Shown: positions 20,597 through 27,684 of the stretch, piece by piece
Numbering within the stretch: the first letter of the stretch is position 1
How the letters are laid out: each line of letters starts with the position of its first letter
NCBI GenBank assembly: GCA_041659285.1
Contig: JBAZYO010000026.1
Location: 1 to 27,684, forward strand
DNA: 27,684 nt
From: Vicinamibacterales bacterium
GTDB taxonomy: Bacteria > Acidobacteriota > Vicinamibacteria > Vicinamibacterales > UBA2999
Direction: 5' to 3'
Notes under the pieces: generated by a model
Seen by the model: the letters and a program-made list of their open reading frames with translations, nothing else
What the model was told of the DNA's origin: nothing
Database searches by the model: none
Program-made: the position numbers and the translations under genes

Positions 20597-20823
20597 TTCG
20601 CGAGTTCGCGCAGAGTGTTACGGTAGCGATTGATCACGCTTTCGGCCGCTTCCATCTGCTTCTTGAACTCATCGTTCGACGGACCCACGCGCAGACTGCC
20701 GTCCACGGTTTCCGTGACGCAGATCGTGTCTCCTTCGCCAACTTTCAAGTGGTTGAGTACTTCCTTGGGAAGCACCACCCCCACCGAATTGCCGATCTTG
20801 CGGAGCTTGAGCTCGACGACCAT
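20593..20823 (-). CDS. AbrB/MazE-type antitoxin paired with Doc
   Basis: The 76-residue protein has a SpoVT-AbrB swapped-hairpin DNA-binding domain in residues 1-47 (LRKIGNSVGVVLPKEVLNHL, GEGDTICV). A helical C-terminal tail (residues ~51-76) is the expected toxin-neutralising part. Classical Doc is paired with a Phd-type antitoxin. AbrB-type partners are also known for Doc-like toxins, so this is a hybrid but not unique pairing. The ATG at 20823 starts the pair. Two small palindromes just upstream (20831-20852) are good candidates for autorepression sites. Upstream on the same strand lies a permease remnant, which suggests the pair sits at an old rearrangement point. Confidence 0.88.
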   Translation of the reverse strand: MVVELKLRKIGNSVGVVLPKEVLNHLKVGEGDTICVTETVDGSLRVGPSNDEFKKQMEAAESVINRYRNTLRELAK

Positions 20824-20830
20824 GAGCTCA

Positions 20831-20852
20831 TTGTATCAACAAATGTTATAAC
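20831..20852 (-). promoter_or_regulatory. Candidate operator/promoter of the toxin-antitoxin pair
   Basis: GTTATAAC at 20845-20852 is a perfect 8-bp palindrome. TTGTATCAACAA at 20831-20842 is a dyad with matching TTGT/ACAA ends. On the minus strand these give TATAAC and TACAAT, both -10-like, 6-25 bases from the antitoxin ATG. No good -35 is visible, so mRNA with a very short or absent leader is possible. Confidence 0.45.
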
Positions 20853-20858
20853 GCCCTA

Positions 20859-20972
20859 TTACTCCTTCCTCAGGGCGACGACCGGGTCGACGTTGGTGGC
20901 GCGCCTGGCCGGTAAGTAACTGGCAACAAAAGCTATAGCCGTGAGAAACAGCGCTACGCCGATGAAGCTGAC
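20859..20972 (-). pseudogene. C-terminal remnant of a MacB/FtsX-type ABC transporter permease
   Basis: On the minus strand the frame ending at TAA 20859-20861 reads VSFIGVALFLTAIAFVASYL followed by PARRATNVDPVVALRKE. This is the last membrane helix and the highly characteristic end of MacB/FtsX-family permeases, including the duplicated orphan permeases (ADOP) common in Acidobacteriota. Only about 37 codons are recognisable. Beyond 20972 the frame turns into a Gly/Asp repeat (from GCCGCCATC repeats) with no start codon and no upstream permease domain. It is therefore a truncated leftover, presumably from a deletion whose other end lies near 20973-21030. It ends 35 bases before the antitoxin start. 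Confidence 0.75.
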
Positions 20973-21027
20973 CCGACCGTGGCCGCCATCGCCGCCATCG
21001 CCGCCACGTCGGCGCGCGAGAGGGACA

Positions 21028-21081
21028 CGGCACCAAATAAATACGGATGGGTGCCGGGATCAGGTCCGGCTAAAGCCGGAC
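21028..21081. repeat. Two palindromic repeat units between permease remnant and amidohydrolase
   Basis: CGGCACC (21028-21034) pairs with GGTGCCG (21050-21056) around an AT-rich 15-nt loop. GTCCGGCT (21064-21071) pairs with AGCCGGAC (21074-21081) around two bases. The second reads as VRLKPDATSD in one frame, a peptide I recall from an interspersed repeat family in related genomes. On the minus strand both lie downstream of the amidohydrolase stop and could define its mRNA 3' end. Confidence 0.5.
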
Positions 21082-21092
21082 GCCACATCGGA

Positions 21093-22325
21093 CTACCTGC
21101 GGTCCACGACCACCTTTCCGGCCTTCATCACCCAACGGACGCCGGTAAACAGGGACTCGATGCTGGTCAGCGGATCCCCCTCCACCGCCAAGAGATCGGC
21201 CAGGAAGCCGGGCGCCACCCGCCCAAGGCTGTCTTGCATGCCGACGAGCGCCGCGGCCGTGGTCGTGGCCGTGGCCAGCGCCTGCGCGTTGGTCATCCCG
21301 GCCTTGAGGAACCAGCCGAGCTCCCGGGTGTTCTGGCCGAACATGGAGTAGACGGCGTCGGATCCCATTCCCATCCGGACCCCGGCCTTCACGCCCCGGC
21401 GGACCGATTCCAGGTTGCGGTCGATGTAGTCCCGGAGGGCGGCCTCCGACCCGGGCGCGAAACCGTAATCGGCCTGCGCGTCGATGTAGTAGCGATTGTG
21501 ATCGACAGTCGGCACCCACACGGTGCCTCGCCTCGCCATGTCGGCCAGCGTCTCGTCATCGACATCCGCGCCGTGCTCCACCGAATCGGCGCCGGCGCGG
21601 ACCGCATCGCGCACGCCACCCGCGCCGTATGAGTGGATCGCCACCTTCTTCCCGAGCGCGTGGGCGGCGTCAACGACGGCCTTCATCTCGTCGAAGGTGA
21701 CCGTCTGCGTGCCGTCAACGACTTCGAAACCGCCGCGCGATCCGAAGACCTTGATCCAGTCAACGCCGGCCTTGACGCGCTCTTCGACGAGCTTGCGCAT
21801 GGCATCGGGATCGGGCGGCTGGCCCTGGCGCGCCGACAGCCCGGGGCCCGACGCGAGAATGCGCGGCCCCGTCATGGCGCCGGATGCCGTGAGCTCCCGC
21901 ATCGCGAGGTCCATGTCGTTGCCGGCGTTCAGGTCGCGCACCGTGGTCACGCCCGATTCGAGCGTCCGCCGCGCGTTGTCCTGGGCCAGGAACACCGTCA
22001 CGGCGGGCAGGCGCCGCTGGCCGCGAGGGCGCGTGCCGGGCGTTCGATCCCAGAAATAGGTGATGTGCGTGTGGAGGTCAATCAGGCCCGGGAGTCCCGA
22101 GTACTTGCGCAGGTCGATGACCTCCGCGCCCGCGGGCACCGCGGAGTTACCGCTGGCGACCGACACGATGCGGTCGCCGCTGATGGTGACCACCGCGTCG
22201 GCGACGACCTTCGTGCCGTCCCACAGCCGGCCGAAGCGCACCGCGCGTGTCTGCGCCAACACCGGCGCTACCGGCGCGGTGATCAACAGGAGGAACGCGA
22301 CGCCGAGACGAAAGGACGTGGTCAT
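21093..22325 (-). CDS. Secreted metal-dependent amidohydrolase (imidazolonepropionase/prolidase-like)
   Basis: The 410-residue enzyme belongs to the amidohydrolase superfamily. A signal peptide (LGVAFLLLITAPVAPVLAQ) places it outside the cytoplasm. The small N-terminal beta domain (RLWDGTKVVADAVVTISGDRI) is followed by the TIM barrel with metal ligands His85 and His87 (DLHTH), Lys192 (WIKVF, probably carbamylated), His231 (AIHSYG), His251 (VEHG) and Asp323 (GSDA). This set fits a binuclear enzyme of the imidazolonepropionase-like/Xaa-Pro or Xaa-Arg dipeptidase group. The substrate is not readable. The ATG at 22325 is chosen for the signal peptide; an in-frame ATG at 22343 is possible. It is divergent from the exported methyltransferase-like gene, sharing a 134-base upstream region. 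Confidence 0.9.
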   Translation of the reverse strand: MTTSFRLGVAFLLLITAPVAPVLAQTRAVRFGRLWDGTKVVADAVVTISGDRIVSVASGNSAVPAGAEVIDLRKYSGLPGLIDLHTHITYFWDRTPGTRPRGQRRLPAVTVFLAQDNARRTLESGVTTVRDLNAGNDMDLAMRELTASGAMTGPRILASGPGLSARQGQPPDPDAMRKLVEERVKAGVDWIKVFGSRGGFEVVDGTQTVTFDEMKAVVDAAHALGKKVAIHSYGAGGVRDAVRAGADSVEHGADVDDETLADMARRGTVWVPTVDHNRYYIDAQADYGFAPGSEAALRDYIDRNLESVRRGVKAGVRMGMGSDAVYSMFGQNTRELGWFLKAGMTNAQALATATTTAAALVGMQDSLGRVAPGFLADLLAVEGDPLTSIESLFTGVRWVMKAGKVVVDRR

Positions 22326-22459
22326 CTTTGCCGACGGGAGCATATACTTTCTGGCCGAGCAGGGTGTGACCACCGTGATTGCCCCCGGGAGGGAATTTCC
22401 GGCGGCTCGCTGTTCTTGAGGATCGACAGTTACTTGTACCGGATCATGGAGATACTTCG

Positions 22460-23275
22460 ATGAGCACACATCGCGCAATTTCTTCCCTGGTGATGCTGGT
22501 GTTGACCTTCGCGGTCAGCGCGTCCGCGTATGCGCAGGCCACGGCCACGGGGCAGAAGCCCTTCGAGCCGCAGGTAGGCCAGGCCGGCAAGGATGTGGTC
22601 TGGGTGCCGACGCCGCAGGCCGTCGTCGACAAGATGCTCGACATGGCCAAGGTCACCAAGACCGACTTCGTGATGGACCTCGGGTCCGGTGACGGCCGCA
22701 CGGTGATTACCGCCGCCAAGCGCGGCGCGCGCGCCATGGGCATCGAGTACAACCCTGACATGGTGGAGCTGTCGAAGAAGAACGCTGCCGCCGCGGGCAT
22801 GAGCGATCGCGCCACGTTCGTCAAGGCCGACCTGTTCGAGACCGACTTCTCGAAGGCCGACGTCATCACCATGTTCCTGCTGCCCTCGATCAACATGAAG
22901 CTGCGGCCGAAGCTGCTGGACCTGAAGCCCGGCACGCGCATCGCGTCGAACACCTTCACCATGGAAGACTGGCAGGCCGACGAGACCGCCACGGTGAGCG
23001 ACGGCTGCTCGAGCAGCTGGTGCACGGCGCTCTTCTGGATCGTGCCCGCCAAGGTCGGCGGCACGTGGGGCACGCCGAGCGGCGAGCTGAAGCTGACGCA
23101 GACCTTCCAGATGATCTCGGGCACGCTCGGCAACCAGGCCATCCAGGGCCGGTTGCGCGGCGCCGAAATCACCTTCACGTCCGGCACCACCAAGTACGCC
23201 GGCACGGTGGACGGCAACACCATCAAGATCACCGCGCCGTCGGCGTTCACGGCGACCAGGAAGCCAGGGGCCTAA
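22460..23275 (+). CDS. Methyltransferase-fold protein with a signal peptide
   Basis: The 271-residue protein begins with a signal peptide (SLVMLVLTFAVSASAYAQA), starting at ATG 22460 with GGAG at 22448-22451. The next region is a Rossmann-type SAM-binding fold: WVPTPQAVVDKMLDMA, motif I DLGSGDGR at residues 73-80, then MGIEYNPDMVELS, and a later VITMFLLPS strand. This resembles the Dot1-like/L-histidine-type methyltransferase group found with signal peptides in several bacteria. A C-terminal beta-rich domain (residues ~185-271, GTWGTPSGELKLTQTFQMIS onward) follows. A signal peptide on a SAM-dependent fold is puzzling, because SAM is not expected outside the cytoplasm. It may bind another ligand or stay at the membrane. 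The MBL-fold gene follows after 50 bases. Confidence 0.88.
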   Translation: MSTHRAISSLVMLVLTFAVSASAYAQATATGQKPFEPQVGQAGKDVVWVPTPQAVVDKMLDMAKVTKTDFVMDLGSGDGRTVITAAKRGARAMGIEYNPDMVELSKKNAAAAGMSDRATFVKADLFETDFSKADVITMFLLPSINMKLRPKLLDLKPGTRIASNTFTMEDWQADETATVSDGCSSSWCTALFWIVPAKVGGTWGTPSGELKLTQTFQMISGTLGNQAIQGRLRGAEITFTSGTTKYAGTVDGNTIKITAPSAFTATRKPGA

Positions 23276-23280
23276 TCTAA

Positions 23281-23313
23281 GGTGCCTGGGTGCGTACGGT
23301 GCCTAAAGGTGTC
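23281..23313 (+). repeat. GGTGCC-type repeat between two genes
   Basis: GGTGCCT-like units begin at 23281, 23289, 23298 and 23308 (GGTGCCTGG, GGTGCGTAC, GGTGCCTAAA, GGTGTCTAG). The same words appear inside actB (5211-5246), and one unit lies near 24467. The array fills most of the gap between the methyltransferase-fold and MBL-fold genes. Confidence 0.5.
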
Positions 23314-23325
23314 TAGGGGAAATAC

Positions 23326-24222
23326 ATGAAAAGACTACTCACACTCGGCTTGATCGGGCTGATCGGGTCAGCGACAATGACGGTCGCCGCCTACCAGGCG
23401 CCGGCTGCCACCGCGCCCAAGGTGCTCGACCTCGTCAAGCTGAACGACCGCCTCTACGTGATCACCAGTTCGAGCCCGACGCCGCGCGAGACGTTCAGCG
23501 GCGGCAACGTCGCGGTGTTCATCACCGATGACGGCGTCACGCTGGTGGACACCAAGCTGGCCGGCTGGGGACAGGCGCTGCTCGACAAGGTAAAGTCGGT
23601 CACCAGCAAGCCGGTCACGCGGATCATCAACACGCACACGCACGGTGACCACACCGGCAACAACGATGTGTTCGGCAAGGTCGAGGTCGTGGCGCACGAG
23701 AACACCCGGGCGAACATGGCGAAGATGGACGCCTTCAAGGGCAAGGAGGCGTTCCTGCCCGGCAAGACCTACCAGGACAAGCTGACCATCGGCTCGGGCA
23801 AGGATCAGGTCGACCTGTACCACTTCGGCGCCGCCCACACCAACGGCGACACCGCGATCGTGTTCCCGGCCCTGCGCGTCCTTCACATGGGCGACATGTT
23901 CGCGTGGAAAGACGGCGCGCTTTGCGACCGCAACAACGGCGGCAGCTGCGTGTCCTATCCGAAGACGCTCGCCAACGTGATTGCCGGGATCAAGAACATC
24001 GACACGGTCATCCCCGGTCACAGCCCCATGGCGACCATGAAGGACGTGCAGGGGTATCAGCAGTTCATGACCGACCTGGTGGCCGCCGCGCAAGCGGCCA
24101 TGGGCGCGGGCAAGACCGTGGACGAGGCGTTTGCGGCGTTCGACATCGCGAAGTACCCCGGCTACAAGAACGAGCGTGTGAAGGCGTCGATGCAGGTCGT
24201 GTTCGACGAACTCAAAAAGTAG
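23326..24222 (+). CDS. Secreted metallo-beta-lactamase-fold hydrolase
   Basis: The 298-residue protein has a signal peptide (LLTLGLIGLIGSATMTVAAY) and the MBL metal motif His104-x-His106-x-Asp108-His109 (THTHGDHTG). Further ligands lie in AAHTNGDT (His near 178) and PGHSP. MBL-fold enzymes hydrolyse esters, lactams, thioesters or phosphodiesters at a dinuclear zinc site. The layout, with GGNVAVFITDDGVTLVDT early in the protein, is that of the broad exported MBL hydrolase group (SoxH-like or quinoprotein-relay-like) rather than a clear antibiotic resistance enzyme. AGGGGA lies five bases before the ATG. It may share a transcript with the upstream exported methyltransferase-like gene. A repeat hairpin and a strong terminator follow. 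Confidence 0.92.
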   Translation: MKRLLTLGLIGLIGSATMTVAAYQAPAATAPKVLDLVKLNDRLYVITSSSPTPRETFSGGNVAVFITDDGVTLVDTKLAGWGQALLDKVKSVTSKPVTRIINTHTHGDHTGNNDVFGKVEVVAHENTRANMAKMDAFKGKEAFLPGKTYQDKLTIGSGKDQVDLYHFGAAHTNGDTAIVFPALRVLHMGDMFAWKDGALCDRNNGGSCVSYPKTLANVIAGIKNIDTVIPGHSPMATMKDVQGYQQFMTDLVAAAQAAMGAGKTVDEAFAAFDIAKYPGYKNERVKASMQVVFDELKK

Positions 24223-24224
24223 AA

Positions 24225-24271
24225 TCCGCCTGCTTGACCGCCGAAGCCTCTGGCGAAGGTGGTTAGGCGGA
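24225..24271. repeat. Interspersed hairpin repeat after the MBL gene
   Basis: TCCGCCT (24225-24231) and AGGCGGA (24265-24271) are perfect outer arms, with inner ACCGCC / GGCGAAGGTGG partly pairing. On the minus strand it encodes FARGFGGQAGG, close to the peptide read from the copy at 16571-16605. It lies two bases after the MBL stop. Confidence 0.5.
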
Positions 24272-24294
24272 TAGACAGCCTGAAGGACGAGAAA

Positions 24295-24334
24295 ACGGGC
24301 GGGATTGACCCCTCCAGGTCGCCCGCCCGTTTTT
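24295..24334 (+). terminator. Strong intrinsic terminator after the MBL gene
   Basis: ACGGGCGGG (24295-24303) and CCCGCCCGT (24322-24330) form a perfect 9-bp stem. The loop contains an additional GACC/GGTC stem. A run of five T (24330-24334) follows directly. An A-run on the left (24292-24295) may allow it to work in both directions. Between it and 24493 I see no gene, only a possible -10 (TATAGT, 24416-24421) for the next operon. Confidence 0.85.
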
Positions 24335-24492
24335 GCATTTTCAGGCCGGAATGTCTGCAAATGTCACAAGAGGTCATCTCTCTTTGCCTCACCCATCCGG
24401 CCAGAAGATTAGGTGTATAGTCTGCGCACATAGGGAGGCTAGGACGCCGAGCTAGCAAGTGCTTGGGTGCCTGGCATCACAGGAGTGTTGGA

Positions 24493-26952
24493 ATGAAAAG
24501 CGTCGGTTCCATCACCCTGGGCACAGCGGTTGTGTGCCTTGGGCTCGTTGTCGTCACGGCTGCACAGCAACCCGCCCCGAAAGCGCCGGCGCCTGTACCC
24601 GCGCCCGCCGCCAAGGCTGCCGCGTCGCATGCCGCCGCCACCGTTTCCCACGACGAGCAGAACGCGCTCGTCAAACGTTACTGCGTCGGCTGCCACAGCG
24701 AACGCGGCAAGGCCGGCAACCTGTCGCTCGCCTCCTTCGACATCGCCAAAGTGGGCCACGAGCCCAATGTAGCCGAGCGCATGATCCGCAAGATGCAGGC
24801 GAGCATGATGCCGCCGCCCGGCATGCCGCGCCCGGACCCGGCGACGTATCAGAAGCTGATCACGACGCTCGAGACCACGGTTGACGCCTACGCCAAGACC
24901 AATCCCAATCCCGGCGGCCGCACGTTCCAGCGCCTGAACCGCCCCGAGTACACCCGCGCCGTCAAGGAACTGCTCGACCTCGACATCGATGCCGGCCGCT
25001 GGCTGCCGAACGACACCCTGAGCGCGAACTTCGACAACATCGCCGACGAGCAGACGCTGTCGCCGACGCTGCTCGAGTCGTACCTCAACGGCGCCGCCGA
25101 CATCAGCCGCATGGCGGTGGGTGACAAGGACGCGCCGGCGATCGATTCCACCTACACCAACCCGAGCTACATGTCCCAGCATCCGTGGGACCACGTCGAG
25201 GGCTCGCCCTACGGCACGCGCGGCGGCATGGTGGTGAACCACGTGTTCCCGGCCGACGGCGAGTACGCCTTCGAGATGACGTTCAACTCGGGCGAGAACA
25301 CGCGCTTCGAAGACATCGACGTCTCCATCGACGGGCAGCGCGTGGCGCTGGTCGAGTACGAGCTGATCAACATCGCCGGCGCCGACGGCCGCGGCCAGAC
25401 GCCGCTGCGCACCGAGCCGATCCTGGTGCGGGCCGGGCAGCACAAGGTGGCCGCCGCGTTCGTCCGCAAGATCGACGGCCCCTACGAAGACCTCATCCGC
25501 CCGCACGACTGGTCGTACGCGGGCGGCGGCTCGGGCGGCAGCGGCATCACCACCTTGCCGCACATGCGCGACTTCATGATTCGTGGGCCGATGCGGACCA
25601 CGGGCATCTCGACCACCGCCAGCCGCCAGAAGGTCTTCACCTGCCGGCCGACGTCAACGAAGGACGAGGTCCCGTGCGCCCGGCAGATCGTCACCCGCCT
25701 GGGCGGCGCCGCCTATCGCCGGCCGCTGGCGGCCGCCGAAGTCGATCGGCTGATGCCGTTCTACGAGGACGCCGCCGCCACGGGCGGCTTCGAGACCGGC
25801 GTGCGCGCCGCGCTCGAAGCGGTGCTGGCGAGCCCGCACTTCATCTTCCGGCTGGAACGCGCGCCGACCGACGCGCGCTCGGGCGGCACCTATCGCGTCG
25901 CCGACGTTGACCTGGCGTCGCGCCTGTCGTTCTTCATCTGGGGCCTGCCCCCCGACAAGGACCTGCTTGCCGCCGCCGCGCGCCGCGAGCTGTCGTCACC
26001 GGGCGGGCTCGAGAAGCACGCGCGCCGCATGCTCGCCGATCCGCGGTCCGAGGCGCTGGCCGGCCGCTTCGCCGCGCAGTGGCTCCGCCTGCAGGACGTC
26101 GACAAGGTCCACCCCGACCCGAACTTCTACCCGAACTTCGACGAGAACCTCGCCGAGTCGATGCGGACCGAGACCAAGCTGTTCTTCAGCAGCCTGATCA
26201 AGGAAGACCGCCCGCTGCTCGACCTGCTGACCGCCGACTACACGTATCTCAACGAGCGGCTGGCGCGTCACTACGGCTACCGCGGCGTGGTCGGCAACCA
26301 GTTCCGCCGCTTCACCTATCCCGACGCTTCGCGCCGCGGCCTGCTCGGCCAGGGCAGCGTGCTGGTGCAGACCTCGCTCGCCAACCGCACCTCGCCGGTG
26401 CTGCGCGGCAAGTGGGTGATGGAGGTGCTGCTCGGCACGCCGCCGCCGCCGCCGCCGCCCAACGTGCCGACGCTCGACGAAACCGGCGGGGCCAAGGAAG
26501 GCCGCCTGCTGACGACGCGCGAGAAAATGGAGATCCATCGCAAGAACCCGACCTGCAACTCCTGCCACCGGTTCATGGATCCGATCGGCCTCGCCCTCGA
26601 CAACTTCGACGTCACCGCCAAGTGGCGCGTGCGCGAGAACGGCATGGCGCTCGACACCGCCGGCGACTTCTACGACGGCACCAAGGTGACCTCGCTGTCG
26701 GAGCTGACCACGGCCCTGACCAGGCGGCCGACGCCGGTGGTGCGCAACTTCACCGAGAACCTGATGGCCTACGCCCTTGGCCGCCGCGTCGAGTACTTCG
26801 ACCAGCCGGCGGTGCGCGCCATCCAGCGCTCGGCGGAAGTGACCAACTACAAGATGTCGTCGTTCATCCTCGGCGTCGTCAAGAGCGACGCCTTCCGGAT
26901 GAAGCGAGTGGAACCTGAACCGACAACGACCGAAACCAAGGCAGGGAGATAA
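24493..26952 (+). CDS. Secreted diheme DUF1587/DUF1592/DUF1588/DUF1585 protein
   Basis: The 819-residue protein has a signal peptide (TAVVCLGLVVVTAAQ) and an Ala/Pro linker, then a cytochrome-like domain with CVGCH at 64-68. The typical domain series follows: DUF1587 (NRPEYTRAVKELLDLD near 148-163), a beta-rich insert (YAFEMTFNSGENTRF), DUF1595 (GGAAYRRPLAAAEVDRL), DUF1592 (LASRLSFFIWGLPPDKDLL), DUF1588 with a second CXXCH (CNSCH at 688-692) and DUF1585 (NLMAYALGRRVEYFDQPAV). Such proteins are abundant in Planctomycetes and Acidobacteriota and always seem to travel with a DUF1552 protein, as here. Their biochemical role is unknown; redox or polymer breakdown has been suggested. AGGAG at 24481-24485 sets the ATG at 24493. 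The PPPPPPP run near residue 655 is a family trait. Confidence 0.93.
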   Translation: MKSVGSITLGTAVVCLGLVVVTAAQQPAPKAPAPVPAPAAKAAASHAAATVSHDEQNALVKRYCVGCHSERGKAGNLSLASFDIAKVGHEPNVAERMIRKMQASMMPPPGMPRPDPATYQKLITTLETTVDAYAKTNPNPGGRTFQRLNRPEYTRAVKELLDLDIDAGRWLPNDTLSANFDNIADEQTLSPTLLESYLNGAADISRMAVGDKDAPAIDSTYTNPSYMSQHPWDHVEGSPYGTRGGMVVNHVFPADGEYAFEMTFNSGENTRFEDIDVSIDGQRVALVEYELINIAGADGRGQTPLRTEPILVRAGQHKVAAAFVRKIDGPYEDLIRPHDWSYAGGGSGGSGITTLPHMRDFMIRGPMRTTGISTTASRQKVFTCRPTSTKDEVPCARQIVTRLGGAAYRRPLAAAEVDRLMPFYEDAAATGGFETGVRAALEAVLASPHFIFRLERAPTDARSGGTYRVADVDLASRLSFFIWGLPPDKDLLAAAARRELSSPGGLEKHARRMLADPRSEALAGRFAAQWLRLQDVDKVHPDPNFYPNFDENLAESMRTETKLFFSSLIKEDRPLLDLLTADYTYLNERLARHYGYRGVVGNQFRRFTYPDASRRGLLGQGSVLVQTSLANRTSPVLRGKWVMEVLLGTPPPPPPPNVPTLDETGGAKEGRLLTTREKMEIHRKNPTCNSCHRFMDPIGLALDNFDVTAKWRVRENGMALDTAGDFYDGTKVTSLSELTTALTRRPTPVVRNFTENLMAYALGRRVEYFDQPAVRAIQRSAEVTNYKMSSFILGVVKSDAFRMKRVEPEPTTTETKAGR

Positions 26953-26954
26953 CG

Positions 26955-27684
26955 ATGTCGTACCTCACCGGTAAGCACATGCCGCGCCGCACCTTCATCC
27001 GGGGGGCGATGGGCGCCGCCGTGGCGCTGCCATTCCTGGATGCCATGGTGGGGGCCAAGGGCATCGGCGCCGCGCCGGCCGGGGCCGAGCGCACGCGCCT
27101 GATCTGCATCGAAGAGGTCCACGGCCTCGCCGGGTGCAACAAGTGGGGCGCCACCAAGCACCTGTTCGCGCCCGAAGCCACCGGCAAGGACTTCACGTTC
27201 GCCGCCGACAGCGCGCTCAGCCCGCTCGAGCCGTACCGCGACTACCTGACCGTTGTCAGCAACACCGACGTCCGCATGGCCGAGGCGTTCACCGCCCCGG
27301 AAATCGGCGGCGACCACTTCCGCTCGAGCGCGGTGTTCCTGACCCAGGCGCACCCGAAGCAGACGCAGGGCTCCGACATCTGGGCCGGCACTTCGTTCGA
27401 CCAGATGTACGCGCAGAAGTACGGCCAGGCCACCCCGCTGCCGTCGATGCAGTTCTGCATCGAGAACCTCGACCAGGCCGGCGGCTGCACCTACAACTAC
27501 TCGTGCGCCTACACCGACTCGATCAGCTGGGCCTCGCCCAACGAGCCGCTGCCGATGATCCGCGACCCGCGCGTGGCCTTCGACATGCTGTTCGGCACCG
27601 GCGGCACGCCGGCGGACCGCGACGCCCGCCGCAAGTCGCGCCGCAGCATCCTCGACTGGATCCAGGGCGAAGTCGCCAGCGTCC
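26955..27684 (+). CDS. Tat-exported DUF1552 protein, C-terminus cut by window edge
   Basis: The visible 243 residues start at ATG 26955, two bases after the DUF1592 gene and preceded by AGGGAG. A twin-arginine signal (PRRTFIRGAMGAAVALPFLDA) comes first. The family pattern follows: a EEVHGLAGCNKWG segment, LSPLEPYRDYLTVVSNTD, GGDHFRSSAVFLTQAHP, and QGSDIWAGTSFDQMYAQKYG. DUF1552 proteins are large exported proteins of unknown function. Their GGDHFRSSAVFLT and GSDIWAGTSFDQ segments recall alkaline-phosphatase or sulfatase-like folds (DUF1501 relatives), but that is inference. Tat export suggests folding, perhaps with a cofactor, before secretion. It should form one functional unit with the diheme partner. 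Confidence 0.92.
   Translation, partial: MSYLTGKHMPRRTFIRGAMGAAVALPFLDAMVGAKGIGAAPAGAERTRLICIEEVHGLAGCNKWGATKHLFAPEATGKDFTFAADSALSPLEPYRDYLTVVSNTDVRMAEAFTAPEIGGDHFRSSAVFLTQAHPKQTQGSDIWAGTSFDQMYAQKYGQATPLPSMQFCIENLDQAGGCTYNYSCAYTDSISWASPNEPLPMIRDPRVAFDMLFGTGGTPADRDARRKSRRSILDWIQGEVASV

Noticed and set aside
20973..21005. GCCGCCATC repeats as the start of a CRISPR or VNTR array
   Set aside because: Only two to three short units without spacers are present.
20979..21632. A 217-codon plus-strand open frame opposite the amidohydrolase
   Set aside because: Low-complexity shadow; it begins in the GCCGCCATC microrepeat.
26449..26461. Run of seven proline codons in the DUF1592 protein as a possible stalling signal
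   Set aside because: The polyproline segment is a usual feature of this family, so it is not specific to this gene.

Overview
The window is GC-rich, densely coded bacterial chromosome. The best guess for the source is an Acidobacteriota of the Vicinamibacteria type. This is inferred from the combination of a complete alternative complex III (ACIII) operon joined to an A2-type caa3 oxidase, a DUF1592/DUF1552 secreted gene pair, the C-terminal scrap of a MacB/FtsX-type permease, and several short interspersed repeat families. No rRNA, tRNA, CRISPR array or complete insertion sequence was seen.

Layout. Positions 1-362 (minus) hold the start of a small zinc-ribbon protein, cut by the window edge. 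A secreted S9-family serine peptidase (571-2625, plus) is divergent from it, and an 18-bp tandem repeat lies between the two. Positions 2924-15686 (plus) form one tightly packed respiratory operon: actA-actB-actC-actD-actE-actF, a conserved single-span protein, a Sco copper chaperone, coxB (with a fused cytochrome c domain), coxA, coxC and a subunit IV gene. ACIII should oxidise menaquinol and pass electrons through heme proteins to the caa3 oxidase. Most junctions overlap by a few bases. Two breaks stand out: a 75-nt gap between actE and actF that holds a 24-codon ORF and a hairpin, and a one-base frameshift near the 3' end of coxA.

Positions 15694-18327 (minus) form a four-gene set: an exported helical protein, a Tat-exported HD-domain protein, a small exported protein and a short SAM-methyltransferase. 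A DEAD-box RNA helicase (18449-20140, minus) follows. Upstream of it lie a Doc/Fic toxin and an AbrB-type antitoxin (20210-20823, minus), and then a permease remnant. A secreted amidohydrolase (21093-22325, minus) is divergent from an exported methyltransferase-fold protein (22460-23275) and a secreted metallo-beta-lactamase-fold hydrolase (23326-24222). After a strong intrinsic terminator, the window ends in a two-gene secreted system: a diheme DUF1587/1592/1588/1585 protein (24493-26952) and a Tat-exported DUF1552 protein cut by the window end.

The most useful observations are the coxA frameshift, the actE-actF leader ORF, repeats that have entered coding sequence (actB, coxC and the signal peptide of the gene at 16178-16651), the signal peptide on a SAM-methyltransferase fold, and a variant motif III in the RNA helicase. 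Nothing here can be claimed from sequence alone as a wholly new system. The HD-domain gene set at 15694-18327 and the DUF1592/DUF1552 pair are the least understood units.
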